Source: Lamellibrachia columna (Eukaryota; Annelida; Polychaeta; Sabellida; Siboglinidae). From it: a DNA stretch of 64,000 nt. Below the pieces are notes generated by a model, which saw only the letters and a list, made by a program, of their open reading frames with translations, did no database searches and was not told the origin of the DNA. The first letter of the stretch is position 1. Each line of letters opens with the position of its first letter. The stretch is from positions 40,154,905 to 40,218,904 of the forward strand of contig OY759265.1 of the NCBI GenBank assembly GCA_963662155.1. Reading direction: 5' to 3'. Made by a program: the position numbers and the translations under genes. Shown piece after piece: positions 1-13,118 of the stretch.

Positions 1-119
1 CAAGCCTACGCAATCACGCTCACACATGCCCGTTCACATGCCCAGAGAAATAATGAACGTAACGATCACATGACAACGTGTCAATGTTTATACGCAGTCG
101 CATGAAACGCATCACCCAC

Positions 120-202
120 CTTCCATTTCACAACCACACTGGCATGTACATCTCCGTCCAGAGTTGACGTCACGACGTCTATAATGACGGGAGTGTTGGG
201 AG
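120..202 (-). CDS. Gene A: FN3 domain 2, first part
   Basis: 83 nt, same length as gene B exon 8; encodes APNTPVIIDVV then ASVVVKWK. The donor is canonical GTGGGT, in phase 0. Confidence 0.75.
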
Positions 203-623
203 CTGGAAAGACATGTTGTAGCGTTCATTGTAAATATATCTTAGTGATCTTCTCTTTCGACTTGTCGTATCATATTGCTCTTTTCTCTCAGTGGTTAACA
301 TGCATGTAATTTCAATTTAGAGATTCCACAGAAATGGTGGGTTTGAACGAAACATCCGAACTTAAAGTGTTCACCATCGCCTTTATGGTGGCCGTGGTAA
401 ATGGTTCTATTGAATGGAGGGGTTTCAATGAAGGCCACCTGGTGTTTGTTTCCATGACATTAAGACACAAACAAAATGTGAAAAAAAAATATCATTTACA
501 TTTGGATATATCTCCATTAACAAAATGCATTAAAAAATGCACAGGCTGTTTCCAAGAATTCGAAGATTGAAACAGTTTGTCAATTAATCGAAAACTGTAT
601 AATGAACATAGCAGTCACTGTAC

Positions 624-963
624 CGATGCAGTCAGTTTTGAAGCTGGTATTGTCCGTGATTGTCCGTGTGGTTTCCTGCTTCATGTGTCTTGTTTTGTTG
701 TCGATAAGGTTCCACTTTTACTGAATGATGCGTGTTGAACATGAGTCCGGTGATATGAGACTCCAAACGACTGTTGTGGACCCCATGTGGTGTATGCACG
801 GCCTTCCACTTTGTCTCTCCGCGGATATGAAGCCACACGATGTAATAGTAGTGGGCCTCTAGACCAGTCGGGATGTCAGTAGCTTTGGACCAACTCACTA
901 CAGCGGACGAGCTGGTAATGGCGTGAACATTGGGCTTCTCTGATGTTCGGAAACGTGGAATCG
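624..963 (-). CDS. Gene A: FN3 exon (frameshifted)
   Basis: Encodes SSSAVVSWSKATDIPTGLE, HYYYIVWL and THHSVKVEPYR as in gene B exon 7. It is 340 nt rather than 330 because CACGGACAAT (minus strand) is duplicated at 649-668, shifting the frame to a stop before the donor. Confidence 0.85.
649..668. repeat. 10-bp tandem duplication in an FN3 exon
   Basis: ATTGTCCGTG occurs twice in direct succession (649-658 and 659-668). Gene B has only one equivalent unit, and removing one copy restores a gap-free alignment of the exon. Confidence 0.85.
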
Positions 964-1408
964 CTGGTGGAATAAATAGCATATGTTATTCGCTCATCAT
1001 ATGCACACAGCGTTCTATATGAATGACAATTATCGAATACATGTATTTTGTTTTAATATATTATAAACCGGTTTAAGGAATATTAGGGCGCTACGGACAT
1101 GACATATAGCAAATATTAACGAGAAATGATAACGACGTGTTGCTTTTATATCAAGGTGAATTGTGTAGTATGCTTGCATTTATTAATGTATAACATATCA
1201 TTTCGGTGTAACGTAATAACAACTGACTTACGAGTGTAAGCACAAAATAAACTTAACTAATTTATGTATGTCTATGTATTTAAGGTTCATACTCCTACAC
1301 AGGAGATGCATTACCATATGGTATATATATAATTGTGTTTCTTCTCACAACTAAGTAATGCAATGGATACTACATCATATTTGTCCCGAAGACATACGTT
1401 TTACTTAC

Positions 1409-1552
1409 GTATGTGTGCTTTGCAAGCATTCGAAGTGTACCACAGTTTGCAGCCGTTAGTACAGTGTCCATCCGTAACACTGCACGGTGAATTGTCCTTG
1501 CATTGTCCGCAGTTGTCCTGACAGTTGACTCCGTAATTCCCATCCTTACACT
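1409..1552 (-). CDS. Gene A: EGF-like exon
   Basis: 48 codons, phase 1-1. Encodes YGVNCQDNCGQCKDNSPC and HCTNGC, matching gene B exon 6 in length and Cys positions. Confidence 0.84.
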
Positions 1553-1859
1553 CTGCATGTTGTTGTGTCAATAAATTTTTAAATTAAATGATAATATTAA
1601 AATCACTCATGCACAAGTATTGTGGTTTAATGAGCAACACAATTAAAATTATGGTTTAGCCCCAATTTTAGAATAACTTTCATTCCAAAGCATTTATTTT
1701 TCATTTAATGGCTCAATTAAAACAGAATGATGACATGTTGTTGTATACTGAATGCTGATTGTAGTAAGGCACTTGATATATTGCAAGATACCCAGCAAAG
1801 CGCGCATTTAACTCACATACATAACATAGTCTATATCACGTATTTTCAACTATACAAAC

Positions 1860-1952
1860 CGTTCTTGCAGTCCGGCTGCTGTTTGCCTGGCGAGCAACCG
1901 TCACAGCCGGTAACGTCGTTGCATCCACTTAACGAGGGACAATACTGGCAAG
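1860..1952 (-). CDS. Gene A: EGF-like half-module exon
   Basis: 31 codons, phase 1-1; CNDVTGCDGCSPGKQQPDC aligns without gaps to gene B exon 5. Confidence 0.8.
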
Positions 1953-2237
1953 CTGTGAAATATAAAATATAATTTGGTTGATGTTCCACGTCAGCAACAA
2001 CAAATGTTCTGATTTATATGTGTTGTGCGAACAATTGTGTGTTTGCGCGTGCGTGTGTATGCTTGTGTGTGTGTTCTGGGATGCTCGGATGCATGTATGC
2101 ACGTATGCACGTATGCATGTATGCTTGTACGTAGAGCTGCATACCTTATGAATGTATGCAAAGTAAATAATGAAAACAGTATCGTATCACATGGTTATGA
2201 AATAAAAGCATCGGACTAAAACACAAATGTTACTTAC

Positions 2238-2462
2238 TGATATATAAATGGCCAATGACAACCACTTCACAGAGACCGGCTATGTTTGGCTGGGACGTCC
2301 CATTCACACGCCTGAACTGGAGATAGCGACCGACCGCCTCACAGGAAGTTACGACTGATGCCGAAGCAGCCACTGTGCCTGTGTGATTCCCGCACTGGAT
2401 CAGCTGATTTCTGTCAGAGCTGTCGCCAACGCTAAGTGTGAACCCATCGAGTCGTTTATGTG
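2238..2462 (-). CDS. Gene A: F5/8-C second-half exon
   Basis: Phase 1-1, acceptor GATTTCAG, donor GTAAGT. Contains LDGFTLSVGD, GRYLQFRR and AGLCEVVVIGH, closely matching gene B exon 4. Confidence 0.85.
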
Positions 2463-2904
2463 CTGAAATCATGCACTGACTACATGACAGAAATATGTCA
2501 AAAATGTTGTAATAATGTCAGTTGTTATATACCCTATACAAGAAAGACCTAACAGACGGAACAGATTTGACGAGGATTCTACTGTGCATTGTGCAACTAA
2601 ACATAATATCCTCATTAGCATGTGTCGTTCTTGACACTTATGTATCTGATACGCCCACCGTCTAGTCTGAACTGAAAGTGTAAATTAGCTCATTAGCTTG
2701 TAGTGTTACGCACAACTATAGAATAATGTAAGATGACAAATTAATGTGTATAAGCATAAGAGGCTCTTATGCAGTGACGATGGCAGGCGGCGGAGAAGAA
2801 CCCATTAATATCTTCTGAGTTCCATCTACTTCAGACATGCAGGAAGTCTGGCACTTATACATTTGTTGGACATCGACATATAATGTCAAAAGTGTTCTAC
2901 TCAC

Positions 2905-3131
2905 ATGAAGCCCTGTTGTAGATGACAACGCCGTATATTTTGAATGTATCACCCAGATCAACCATCCACCACGCGTTGATATCCCGTTCATCCTCCATGG
3001 GATGTGCGCAGCTATTATGCTTCAATACAGAATCGGTATTCCCATCAACTACTTTGCCGGCTGGGTATCTCTTGCTATACGTGTTGGAGTCCTCCCCACA
3101 TTGGCTTGCCTTTTTTTATAAGCAACATTTC
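2905..3131 (-). CDS. Gene A: F5/8-C first-half exon (frameshifted)
   Basis: Acceptor TTTTCAG, donor GTGAGT. Starts GNVAYKK, then needs a frame change at the T7/A7 run (3,111-3,117) to continue as CGEDSNTYSKRYPAGK, DGNTDSVLKHNSCAHP and NAWWMVDLG. Length 227 against 222 in gene B fits +12, -6 and -1 nt. Read straight, it stops after about 27 codons. Confidence 0.8.
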
Positions 3132-5280
3132 CTGAAAACGGATACACACTCTTGCTACCGTGCGTAAAAGCTATACAATATATACTTTTAAATTTGTTTC
3201 ACGTATTAATTATTGTGTAGATGGATTTAATAAAATGACTACTAATAATAACAACGACGGTGCGCCTATGTATGTTGTGGGTCTCCAATTAATCGGAACC
3301 ATCGACGTATGGATGAACACAAACGATGGCTTCACCTATGTTGATGCAATACGGATACATTATTCGTTACACATGGAACCTTTCAAACACTTCACTGGAA
3401 TTAACACTTACGGGAAATACGTTCACTTTATTCCTGGTGTGTATCTTTCCAGTTGTATGTTTATATTGTCATTTAAAGCGAAACAAAAGTCGGGCTATAC
3501 ACCTAGCAGAGATAATAAAAGCTAATCACGAGCAACTAAAATCAAGAATATCACGTCAGTGGTTTACTCACAGTGTGTTCTAAAACTGGGAGATTCTGGT
3601 CATTTCTCCGAATGACCGAGGACTGACATGCTAACAATCTGGACCGATAAGCGCATGCGCACTTCTATGAAATCGGGGAAACCTAGACTACAAGGGACGT
3701 ATTAAGTCTCAACTAAACATGATATTTTGCTAGAAAGAGGACTAGTTTAGTAAACAAAGAACAAACTATGTTACATAAGTCAAGTTTGTACGCAATAAAT
3801 ACATGGCCATATTCTATTGGCAAGGATATGAATAGGTGTATACAAATATATTTTCGTTTGGCGAGCGAATATTGCCAGAATACCATACTAGTGACGTAGT
3901 AACAGTATGGCGCGTCATATGAAATTAAGTTCAGCAAAGTTTTCCTTGTAAGCCACTGGCGTGATATTCTTAACTGTAGTTACACATGGTTATGTTTTAG
4001 TAATTCTTATTGGTCAATAGGATGAAAAACCATGACTTTTGTTTCGCTTTAAAATTGTATATGTTGTTGTTCTCCTCCTTTTCCCTGTAGTGAGACTGGC
4101 ACCGATACCGATTTATGTTTTCCCTTCTTCTTCACAACTAGTTCCATTTTACTACCGTCTCCACCCTCTTATAAAATATATGCTTACTTAAATTATTATT
4201 TAGTAAAATACATCCCGTGTTAACCATATTGTGACATTAATTCTACGTAATTACACGAACGACGGCATTGATAAAGATGAACAGTATAAATTACTTGGAC
4301 GAAGCTAAACTTCAGCGTTTAGCGAAACACGACTTTTTATCAGTGAAGACGGAATTCACAATTTGAACTTGGTCACCTTAAGCGATTCGCATTAACATCA
4401 CACTACTGTCTGAATTTCAGGGAACTCCGAGGTGTCTCGTGCGTCTAGGATGGCGAATGTAGCGGCTTCAAAATATGCATGTCGTAATTGGGTCACACAG
4501 TCTTAGACCGGGAATACGGAAATTGCTTATAATGTGAAATACATTGGAAGACTTCTGGCCGTGACTAACCAAATTGAGAATATTAACTAAGTATGCCAAC
4601 CATGGTATGACAAAGCAGATTTGCGCATAGAATATGTGATCAATACGTGAGTCCAAGAACGATACTATTTTTCCTGGTGGGCTTTATACATATATTGCAT
4701 TGAAACAAACCGCTATCCGTTGGGCTCGCCCCTTAACAGAACAACAACAATAACTCAAGGACAAGTGCATTGACAAAGACATATCTCTTGCATGAACCAA
4801 ACAGATAAGTTGGCAAGCGGCGTTAATACTATTACTAACGAAACGAGAACCAAAGCGTTGATTATACCACCACATTGTATTTTAATGTTCAACAAACAAC
4901 GTGTCCTCTCATGTTTAATTTTCCGAGGCTACTGTAGACACAGACATATAAGTAACAGGGACACCGTACAGTGGAAAGCATTACCATGTCTTCGAAACAC
5001 CAGGATTCAAATCCCTTTCCTTTCAGTTACTTGGTGCTATTTTACTATACTTCCAGGTCCCACAATTTAGGGTCTTGAAACGAAAATATAATTATATTCC
5101 CAGTTTAAATGCATATAATTATATTAAGTGAAATAAAATAATTTTCCGTTTTCCGATGTAAACGTTTAAATTCAAATATTCCCCTTAAAGTGCATATACG
5201 ATCCTGGTGTACGCCTTCAGTGTCAAACGATTTAATTTGTAATAATTTAGTGGATTAACGAAATTCTACTATATACGAAA
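3132..5280. other. Gene A intron 1 sequence, nothing recognised
   Basis: AT-rich DNA with only short chance reading frames. A tRNA-like B-box sequence (GGATTCAAATCC, 5,004-5,015 region) hints at an old SINE, but no complete unit is visible. Confidence 0.4.
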
Positions 5281-5470
5281 TAATGTAGTCCGCTGTTAGG
5301 GGAGTCCGGTGTCACGGGCCCAAAGTATCCCCGTGCCAGAAGTAGCCAGATCCGTACTACGCAAGCGCGTGCAAGCGCAATGAACAATGCGCAAGCGCGG
5401 TGAACAACGTGATCTCATGTGACCCCACTTATCGCAAGCGCAGTGACCTTCTGTGACCCCCTTTTTGCTT
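5281..5470. other. GC-rich block with repeated CGCAAGCGC
   Basis: A local GC- and CpG-rich patch with several CGCAAGCGC copies within 120 bp, unlike the surrounding AT-rich DNA. No gene is seen beside it; possibly part of a repeat. Confidence 0.35.
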
Positions 5471-5764
5471 GACGACGTTTCATTGTTTCAAAAGTAAAAT
5501 AGTGATGGACCATGCCAGAAAATAAAAGAGGTACATGGTCTGCATGAAATACTATCTCGTTGAGAAAAAACATAATCCAGATGTCGGTGAAGGCTTCCAA
5601 GAACCACCAGTACGAAGTGGACGGCGAATACAATATTAGAGAGCCATGTTTTAAATGCCATTTTAATTCACTAACAATTGTGTATTCGATTGATGGAGTG
5701 CAAACGAAGATGCTATTGTAAACAGGACAAGGCTATTCGCACAACAACTGTGTATATTATATAT

Positions 5765-5860
5765 GTTTGTATTATTTTATTGTAAAGCGCATTGGTCTGG
5801 CAAGCACAGGTATATGCGCTGTAAGAATCAAGAGCCGAAGTTATTATTATTATTATTAAT
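5765..5860 (+). repeat. SINE-like tail ending in (ATT)n
   Basis: GTAAAGCGC, then GGTATATGCGCTGTAAGA, then (ATT)n resembles the conserved 3' tails of mollusc SINEs. Related tails lie at 13,935-14,020 and 36,360-36,435. Family not named. Confidence 0.45.
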
Positions 5861-5989
5861 ACCGAAAGTTGTTATTTGCAAAGCTACACTAGATCCATTG
5901 CTGGAAAATTAAAGGTGATTGTCATTTGCAGTTTCTCTGTTTGTTATCAGTATGATCACTAATTATAACATAATTATAATTTTTTTATA

Positions 5990-6700
5990 TCTTATTTACA
6001 GACAGACAGACATACAAAATTGTTTATTGATCCATTTGTATATGATATTACAGTAACAGTAATTAATACATTAACAAATTAATTGTGTGTAAATTAGGTA
6101 TGTAAGCGCATATATTTAGTACAAAGTGGATTTGGGAGACTCCTATTAAGACTAAAGAAGTCCCTCTCATAGGAACCACCCTGGTACGTTTTCCGCTTGT
6201 AAAATTAATGTTAACACGTATACCTGGACTAATTAGTTATTATTGACCATGCGTACAAGTGTAGCAGTTAACAACGATGCATATGCATAGGTAGCTTTTT
6301 ATAATATAAGTTTTAGCATAACGTATATATCCCTGTAAGCTGTGTGTGGTCACCTTATCTTATAAAATGTATGGAGTATTGTTGATGATATGTGGTAAAT
6401 TATATTTCAGACATATTTTTGCAAATTCGTGATGTGTTCTAAATGTGTGTATTTTTGTGTGTTTACGCGTGAGATGTTTGTGTATGTGTGTATTCTGGTT
6501 TATCGGCCAGTTTTTGTAAGTATGCTGGTAATTGTTTGTGCATGAATTTATAATAAAAGAGGCTTTTAAATAATGGTTCCATATTTGAGTTGTATTTGGT
6601 TACATATATTATTCTAATTGCTTTCTTCTGTATTTTTTTTATCCTATTACACTGACAGCCCTTGATCATTAGGCAGTAATTCATGTGGGGTAATATTTAT
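5990..6700 (-). mobile_element. LINE 3' fragment (CR1/L2-type), minus strand
   Basis: The minus strand encodes INYCLMIKGCQCNRIKKIQ, then KKAIRIIYVTKYNSNMEPLF, typical of the end of a CR1/L2-like reverse-transcriptase ORF. The adjoining plus-strand GAGACTCCTATTAAGACTA and GGAACCACCCTGG resemble the 3' ends near 8,250 and 23,170. Decayed and truncated. Confidence 0.6.
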
Positions 6701-7699
6701 TAATTATAATTTTATTATTATAGTATAATTCTGATATTTTGTCGTAAGACATGCTTCAACTTGTTTATAATATTCCGATTGTCCTAGAACACTTATTTGC
6801 TATTTTCTCAAAATGTTTATGTCAATTTAAATGTATGTCTAATATGAAATCTAAGAAGTTGAAATGTTGGACTCTTTCAATGTTTACACCATCAATTGTT
6901 AGTGTTTTTACTTTTGCCTTTTTGTTTGGCACAAAGAGTTGCTCTGCATACGTTTTCTATGTATGCATTGTCACTGTAGTTAAGTCAAATTATTTGTTTT
7001 ATTATTTATATAATTTTTTTTCAGTTCTCTAGTATAAATAATACAGAAAAAACATAATTTTGTTTTATAGATCACAAGAAAGGGTCAGTCCATGTGAATT
7101 CAACCACTGGGTATTGCATTGATCTCTTCATTTTGCCCTAGATAAGCCTGTAGCCATAATTTGAACGTCCTAGCTCCAGTCGTTTTTGAACTATGGCAGT
7201 TTGAAATGTAAGACAACATTTATTGATGGCATTTTAAAAATAAATAAAATTATTCATAATTCACAGGAAAACATCTCACAAACCAATCAACCTATATCAA
7301 TACAACTTATTGGAATTGTTCTCTGCAATGTGAAGACAACATATCAATAATTAGAACACACACCATTGATTGTTACTGTGCATTAACCTGATAAAGTAAG
7401 CTCCACTTTCCCCTATTTATTTTCATTTGTTGTGCCCTGCTACTTCAGATACGTTAAACATAGGGAAGTGGTATGACTTGTCATTACACAGTATATAAGA
7501 ATAAATAATCATATGGAATATTAGTATGAAAGTAGCATTATGTGAGATAGCTATAAACATGGAGTGTATGACTAGGACTTGGAGTCAGGTACTTGTGCAG
7601 TGATACACCAGTTGCCTGTGTGATTATGCATTCAAAGAAACGGCAACCATTTCAGATCAACAAATATATATATATATGTAAAATATCAGAAGAAAGTCA

Positions 7700-8310
7700 T
7701 GATTTTAAGCAATAAATAATAAATTTAACAATATCACATATGCAGGTGATACTACTCTATCGATGACACTAGAAGTATTAATTTTGATCAAACTTAATTT
7801 AACGAAAGCGTTGACGTTCTAATCAAGAATAAATTACGAAACATTAACAATTGGCTATGGATAAATATTTCCGTCAATGTGAATAAATCCAAGTGTATAA
7901 TTCATAAAACAGGTAATCAAACACTTGATCATTTACACCTAAACATCAATGGTGTACAAATTGAGAAAGTCGAAAATTTTTACTTTTTTTACGTAAAGAA
8001 TAAATACCTACTGAATCACCAAAACAATATAGGTTTTCAAACTGCTATATTTGCCAAAACAATAATTGTACGTTTTCTGTCTTGCTACTTCTAGTTGCTA
8101 GTCATATTTCTACCTGGAAGATAATTCACACTGTTGTCTTTGATGCATTGCTGTCAAACATAAACACTGGAGCGCTGAATGAATAACATAAGTCTCTACA
8201 CTATTAATCTACAAATAATTTAATGGTTTCAATTAATAAATAAGGAGGTGGCTCTTATGTTTGCGGTCAAATTTTACCTTAATAGGAGTCTCCTTGGCCC
8301 GTAATAATGA
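7700..8310 (+). mobile_element. LINE reverse-transcriptase remnant
   Basis: The plus strand has YAGDTTLSMTLE at 7,739, a decayed YADD box with Asp to Gly, then NKSKCIIHKTGN and LNINGVQIEKVENF, typical of RT domains. The end shares GGTGGCTCTTATG and TTAATAGGAGTCTCC with the copy near 23,170. Several stops and frameshifts. Confidence 0.6.
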
Positions 8311-9760
8311 TAACGCAATTTACGACCCCGGGATTACAAGTTAAAAAAATAACTACCCATAATCACAATAATTTTCAAATGCGATACAGATTCTTTATTA
8401 CATATATGTTATATGTACCACATTGTATAGCATGCTTGTATAGATGTGTCCAAACAAAAGAGTATTGTAATTGCATTGCAAGTTCTGATTTGAATTGTAT
8501 CACTGAAATGGAAATTATGGAATTATAGATAATGAAGATTGTATGTACTAGTGTGGCTGATGCATGATGCATCTCAACTTCGTGCCTGCCATATTCAATA
8601 CGTGATTTGGGAGATATTCCCTGTGTGTATTAACACATAGAACGTACGTGAGAAGTAGGTGGTGGGACAAAGTGGAAGGGGCATGGTGGAACTGCTCTAC
8701 AGAAAGAAATTGATTAAATGCTACACTTGTGGAGACTGGACACATATGGAATGAGCAGACACTGATTATTATGTTATTGACTTTACTTACTTTTGAACTA
8801 TTTGTGGAGTAAATACATTGCCAATGAATATTCGCTAAAAGAATGGTACCAAAATATTGTTGTATATGTATTTTAAATAATTCAGTTTGCCCCTGCTGTG
8901 AAGTTTTGCTCCACTATTTTGGGGAAATGTGGAATTTGCCTGATTTTGTTATTGCCAAAACAGTCAAATAAATAACCTGTTTGGAGGAAAGGTATTTGTA
9001 CGTCTGTAACGAGTTAGTATTGTGTTGTGTAACAATAACCACATTTAACATCTAGTTGAAATGTGATGGCCCCTAGGGCACAAGACATGTTGGCGTTCCA
9101 CATTTGCCTGACCTACTGTACTCTATGCAAACTCGTCAGTTCAAGGACAACCGTGCGGGAACACTACATCAAAGACGCGCTGCTATTGGCTGCCCAGAAA
9201 ATGTAGTTATGCTATGGTAGCGACTAGTGTACCGGGACGACGAACCAAACGAATTCAATGTTTAGTCATTAAAACCTTTTACAACAGCATCAACGTAAGG
9301 TTTGGTGAGATCATGCCTCCGTTAGACTTTCCTGATTTATTGCAGAAAGCAATTTATAAGTGTGAAGTTTTTGAAATCTGAGAGTGAAATGGTGGCTTTT
9401 TAGACGAAATTAATTGGCGGAAGGACATTTGGTATTTTTTTGGCCACAACACACTTGTGCGCAGTAATTCATGCACATGTTGGTAAACATTAACGGGTAA
9501 CGTACATGAAGGTATTTTACAAGAGCTGGAAATGTATAATTTTTACTAGAGTTTTTGGAATTGTTGATGTTCAGGTTTTATTATACTCATGCAAAACACC
9601 ATGGCCAACAACTCGTATATATCGTGTGTTGTGCTTGCATGAACTACTCCCGGACCATTAACAAATCATACTGTCTAAAGGCCGTGTCAAAACAACAACA
9701 CACGTAATCAGATAATGCGACTTGAGCGATTCTGCATATTCTTCGACAGCCGACCAAAGC
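8311..9760. other. Gene A intron 1 sequence, nothing recognised
   Basis: No coding signal, tRNA or clear transposon end. Short open frames here lack family features. Confidence 0.4.
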
Positions 9761-10206
9761 ACACGTACACGCACACGCACACGCACACGCACACGCACAC
9801 GCACACGCACACGCACACGCACACGCACACGCACACGCACACGCACACGCACACGCACACGCACACGCACACGCACACGCACACGCACACGCACACGCAC
9901 ACGCACACGCACACGCACACGCACACGCACACGCACACGCACACGCACACGCACACGCACACGCACACGCACACGCACACGCACACGCACACGCACACGC
10001 ACACGCACACGCACACGCACACGCACACGCACACGCACACGCACACGCACACGCACACGCACACGCACACGCACACGCACACGCACACGCACACGCACAC
10101 GCACACGCACACGCACACGCACACGCACACGCACACACTCACACGCACACGCACACGCACACGCACACGCACACGCACACGCACACGCACACGCACACGC
10201 ACACGC

Positions 10207-10248
<42 letters not shown>
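9761..10248. repeat. (ACACGC)n hexamer array with (CA)n end
   Basis: More than 70 near-perfect hexamers, broken once around 10,132-10,142 (ACACACTCACACGC), then (CA)n from about 10,213. Strictly alternating purine and pyrimidine. All long frames through it are repeat artefacts. Confidence 0.95.
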
Positions 10249-10250
<2 letters not shown>

Positions 10251-10537
10251 ATGCTAACCCCCTGCACATACCCTCTGAAAGTCGTGACCATTACAACGTG
10301 GTCGAAAATGGTCGAAAGTGGTTTTAATGGTGTTTATCTACATCATATGCTATAAGGTACAATATGTACAACATAGTTTATTATGCAGGGGTCATCACTG
10401 GAGATGATGTACCAGCTACAGTGTTAAGACTTGAGTTGAAAACCGGAGATAAAATGTATGGTAAGGATGAATAGCACATGATAATCTAAAACAATGTGTC
10501 ATTCATAAAGAATCATATCTTTGCAGGCTAAGTAACC

Positions 10538-13118
10538 ATGGCTGCTGACACATCCTGCATAAGATCACAGTCCAAAAAGACACTTGGTGCTGCAGACTAC
10601 ATAGATAAGGCCGAGTTTTCCCGTGGGATGCTTCCATCTGGCAAAGTTGTCATATAGAATATGTTGCATTTGCTGCGACCAAAACGGGCTGAACTGATTG
10701 CGTAGCACTGGCTATTCTGCAATTTATACACCATCCACATTAGGCACATTAAGAAACACATCTTGAAGCTATATGGTGACTTTGTGAGTCTGATCCAAAC
10801 TCGAAAACAGAAACAAAATGGCAGTTTCCTCAAGAGAGTGGAAGATTTCAACAAAAGGGCAGAACAGTTGTTGGATATCTTCTGTCATGACCCTGTAATA
10901 CGCAAGCACCTGGAACTGAAACACGGGGTGAAAATGAGTGATATGGAGAGGGCATTTCTTGAAGATCTGAGGACTCGAAGAAAGATGTACTGCGAAACTT
11001 TGTTGATCGCTAGGTGGATGAAAACAATTGAGTGCCGGAGACTGGATTTGAAATGCCTCGAAAAAATGAGAGAACATGCAGAAAAGGAGAGAGAACGGAG
11101 CACATTTGTTGCCTCATTTGAGGACAGTAAGCAATCAGAGGATGGTGATCAGTATATGGACACAGATCAAACATTTTCCGGGAGTTCCAGTAATGAAGGT
11201 GATGATCCTTCTTCCACCAGAGCTGGGACCCAGGGGAAGAAACGGCGCCTGTCGTCTATGGCTACACTTACTCAACCAGGAGATGAGCTGCTCCCCAAAT
11301 ATCAGCATCAGGAAAGTGCGACCCAAGTTCTATGAGACTATTGATAAGCTAAGGAGCTACTACCACATGTCAGAGCTCCAGATTGCAGCAAATGTTATCA
11401 AAATGTTCGGAAGAACTTGGAAGCAGCATGACCGACCAGAGATCATTGATTTGGGCACCCTGCCAGAATCAAGCAGTGCCCAATAAGCAGGCAAGAGCAT
11501 TGAAGCACTGGCATTAGACGAGATTGTCAAGGAGATCATGAACTCTAAGTCTAAGGTTGTGATGACTTATTCAGATGATGCGTCCAAGAAGCAAGGTGTG
11601 GAGTAATTTTCTATTCAGGGCATCACTGAGAATGTAAAATACATGAGCATTGCTTCAGAGTCCAGAAACAACTTAGCTGCTCTCAAGGTGGCAGTCCTCG
11701 AAATTCTTGAGGCAGGAAGTGGTTTTCAACCAAAATCTCTCTTTGAGAAAATTTACTTTGTCATAACAGATCAGACAACTCACAACTTCAACGTGGATCT
11801 GTTATGTAATGAACACCCAACTTTGATGTTTAACAGGGTTGTAATCAAGCGGTGGGCTAGAATAGAGAACATGCTAGGCAGATACATCTGCTCAAACGTT
11901 CTGGTCAATGCAACAACAAAGGCAACAAGCGTCACTGAGAAAGCTCTCGACTGCACGACTCGGCTCATCAATCATGACTTTGACCACAAGCTATGGAATA
12001 AATCAAATGAATTTGACCTACACATAGCCCCAAGACCAAACAGTGTCAAGGATGAGCGCTTCATTCGTTTGATGCTGACCTGTGCATGTGGATGATGTGG
12101 TATCCTTCCTCCAGACGTACGAGCATGTCACGAATCAGTTAGCCTGCATCGTTAGATGCTTCTTGGGCTTGGACTTCTTGAAGGTCATGTACTGTGCAGG
12201 GGCCCTCATTGGGCTACATCTGGTTGAGCTATACCAGTCTCTGACCGCATCGGCTCATACAATCTACACCAATATCACCCCAGCATTCCAGCAGCTGTAC
12301 CAGAAGCTGATATATACAGATGCAGCTACTCGCTTGAAAATATATGAACCAGCCTTCAAATGTGTGTCCAATGAGAGATTCAAGCACTCGAGGTACGATG
12401 AGGACATCTGTGATACTATAGCCAAGATAGCCGGCTCATTCCGACCCCAAGTGATAAAACTCCTGAAGATGTCCTCCCCAAGCTGGCTGCTGGTTTCCAA
12501 AAGCAAAAGGGGAACATATTTAGATTTGGAAACTGTGAGAGTCTACAAAGCATTCAGTTTCCAACATGGACACACAGAAGCTAGAGAAGGCACCAATCCA
12601 CAACCTGGTCACAGAGCGGAGTGTCGGCTTCGTGAACTACGAGTGCCAAGCAGCTTGGCAGTGCATCTGCAGCGCAAGTGAAAGCGACAGATCTGATTGA
12701 CCGACGAAAAATGGCAGTGCGGTCAGAAAAGGAGGCAGGATACCATAAATCATACTGACATTGCACACAAGACAGCAAGAACTGAAGAAGCAAGGTCTGC
12801 AGGACAAGGAATTTGCTAATCTAGTAGTGGACAGGAGGAGAAACGAAGACCTGGATGCACTGAAGGCTATGGGAGTCCTATTCACAACACCTGGTGCAGT
12901 TGATGAGTACACTGCAGCCACTGACATAGATGAGGGAACCAAAGTAGGATGTCTCTACCTGGGGGTTTCGCTATGCTCGTGACACATCAATTTCCCTACC
13001 AACAACAAGTGATCTGTTCCGCCTCATGAAGGACCACAGGAAGCTCCCTATTACTGTTTACTTGTATAACTACGTGTCTATTAAAGAGTACAACTCATCA
13101 AAATTGTTGTTATGCTGA
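10538..13118 (+). pseudogene. Decayed coding repeat of unnamed multi-copy family
   Basis: A plus-strand reading begins MAADTSCIRSQSKKTLGAAD at 10,538 and can be followed across three frames to about 13,118. In-frame stops lie near 10,655, at 11,484 and near 11,605; frame changes lie near 11,290-11,335, near 12,085 and beyond 12,600. Segments include EKIYFVITDQTTHNF, LLCNEHPTLMFN, VKDERFIRLM, VDDVVSFL and VRYARDTSISLP. From memory these resemble a dispersed uncharacterised protein family in bivalves and cnidarians (pattern: D..AHN, LC..HP..MF, KD.RF.RL). The function is unknown and I cannot name a transposon class. It lies antisense within gene A intron 1. Confidence 0.6.

Noticed and set aside
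334..570. 78-aa plus-strand frame
   Set aside because: Short, in a gene A intron, no motif or splice support.
9644..10327. Several 160-200 aa frames of Cys-Ala, Arg-Val or His-Thr repeats
   Set aside because: Pure translation of the ACACGC/CA array on both strands; no coding signal.
11076..11103. Minus-strand frames over the 10.5-13.1 kb coding repeat
   Set aside because: Antisense shadows of the plus-strand reading.
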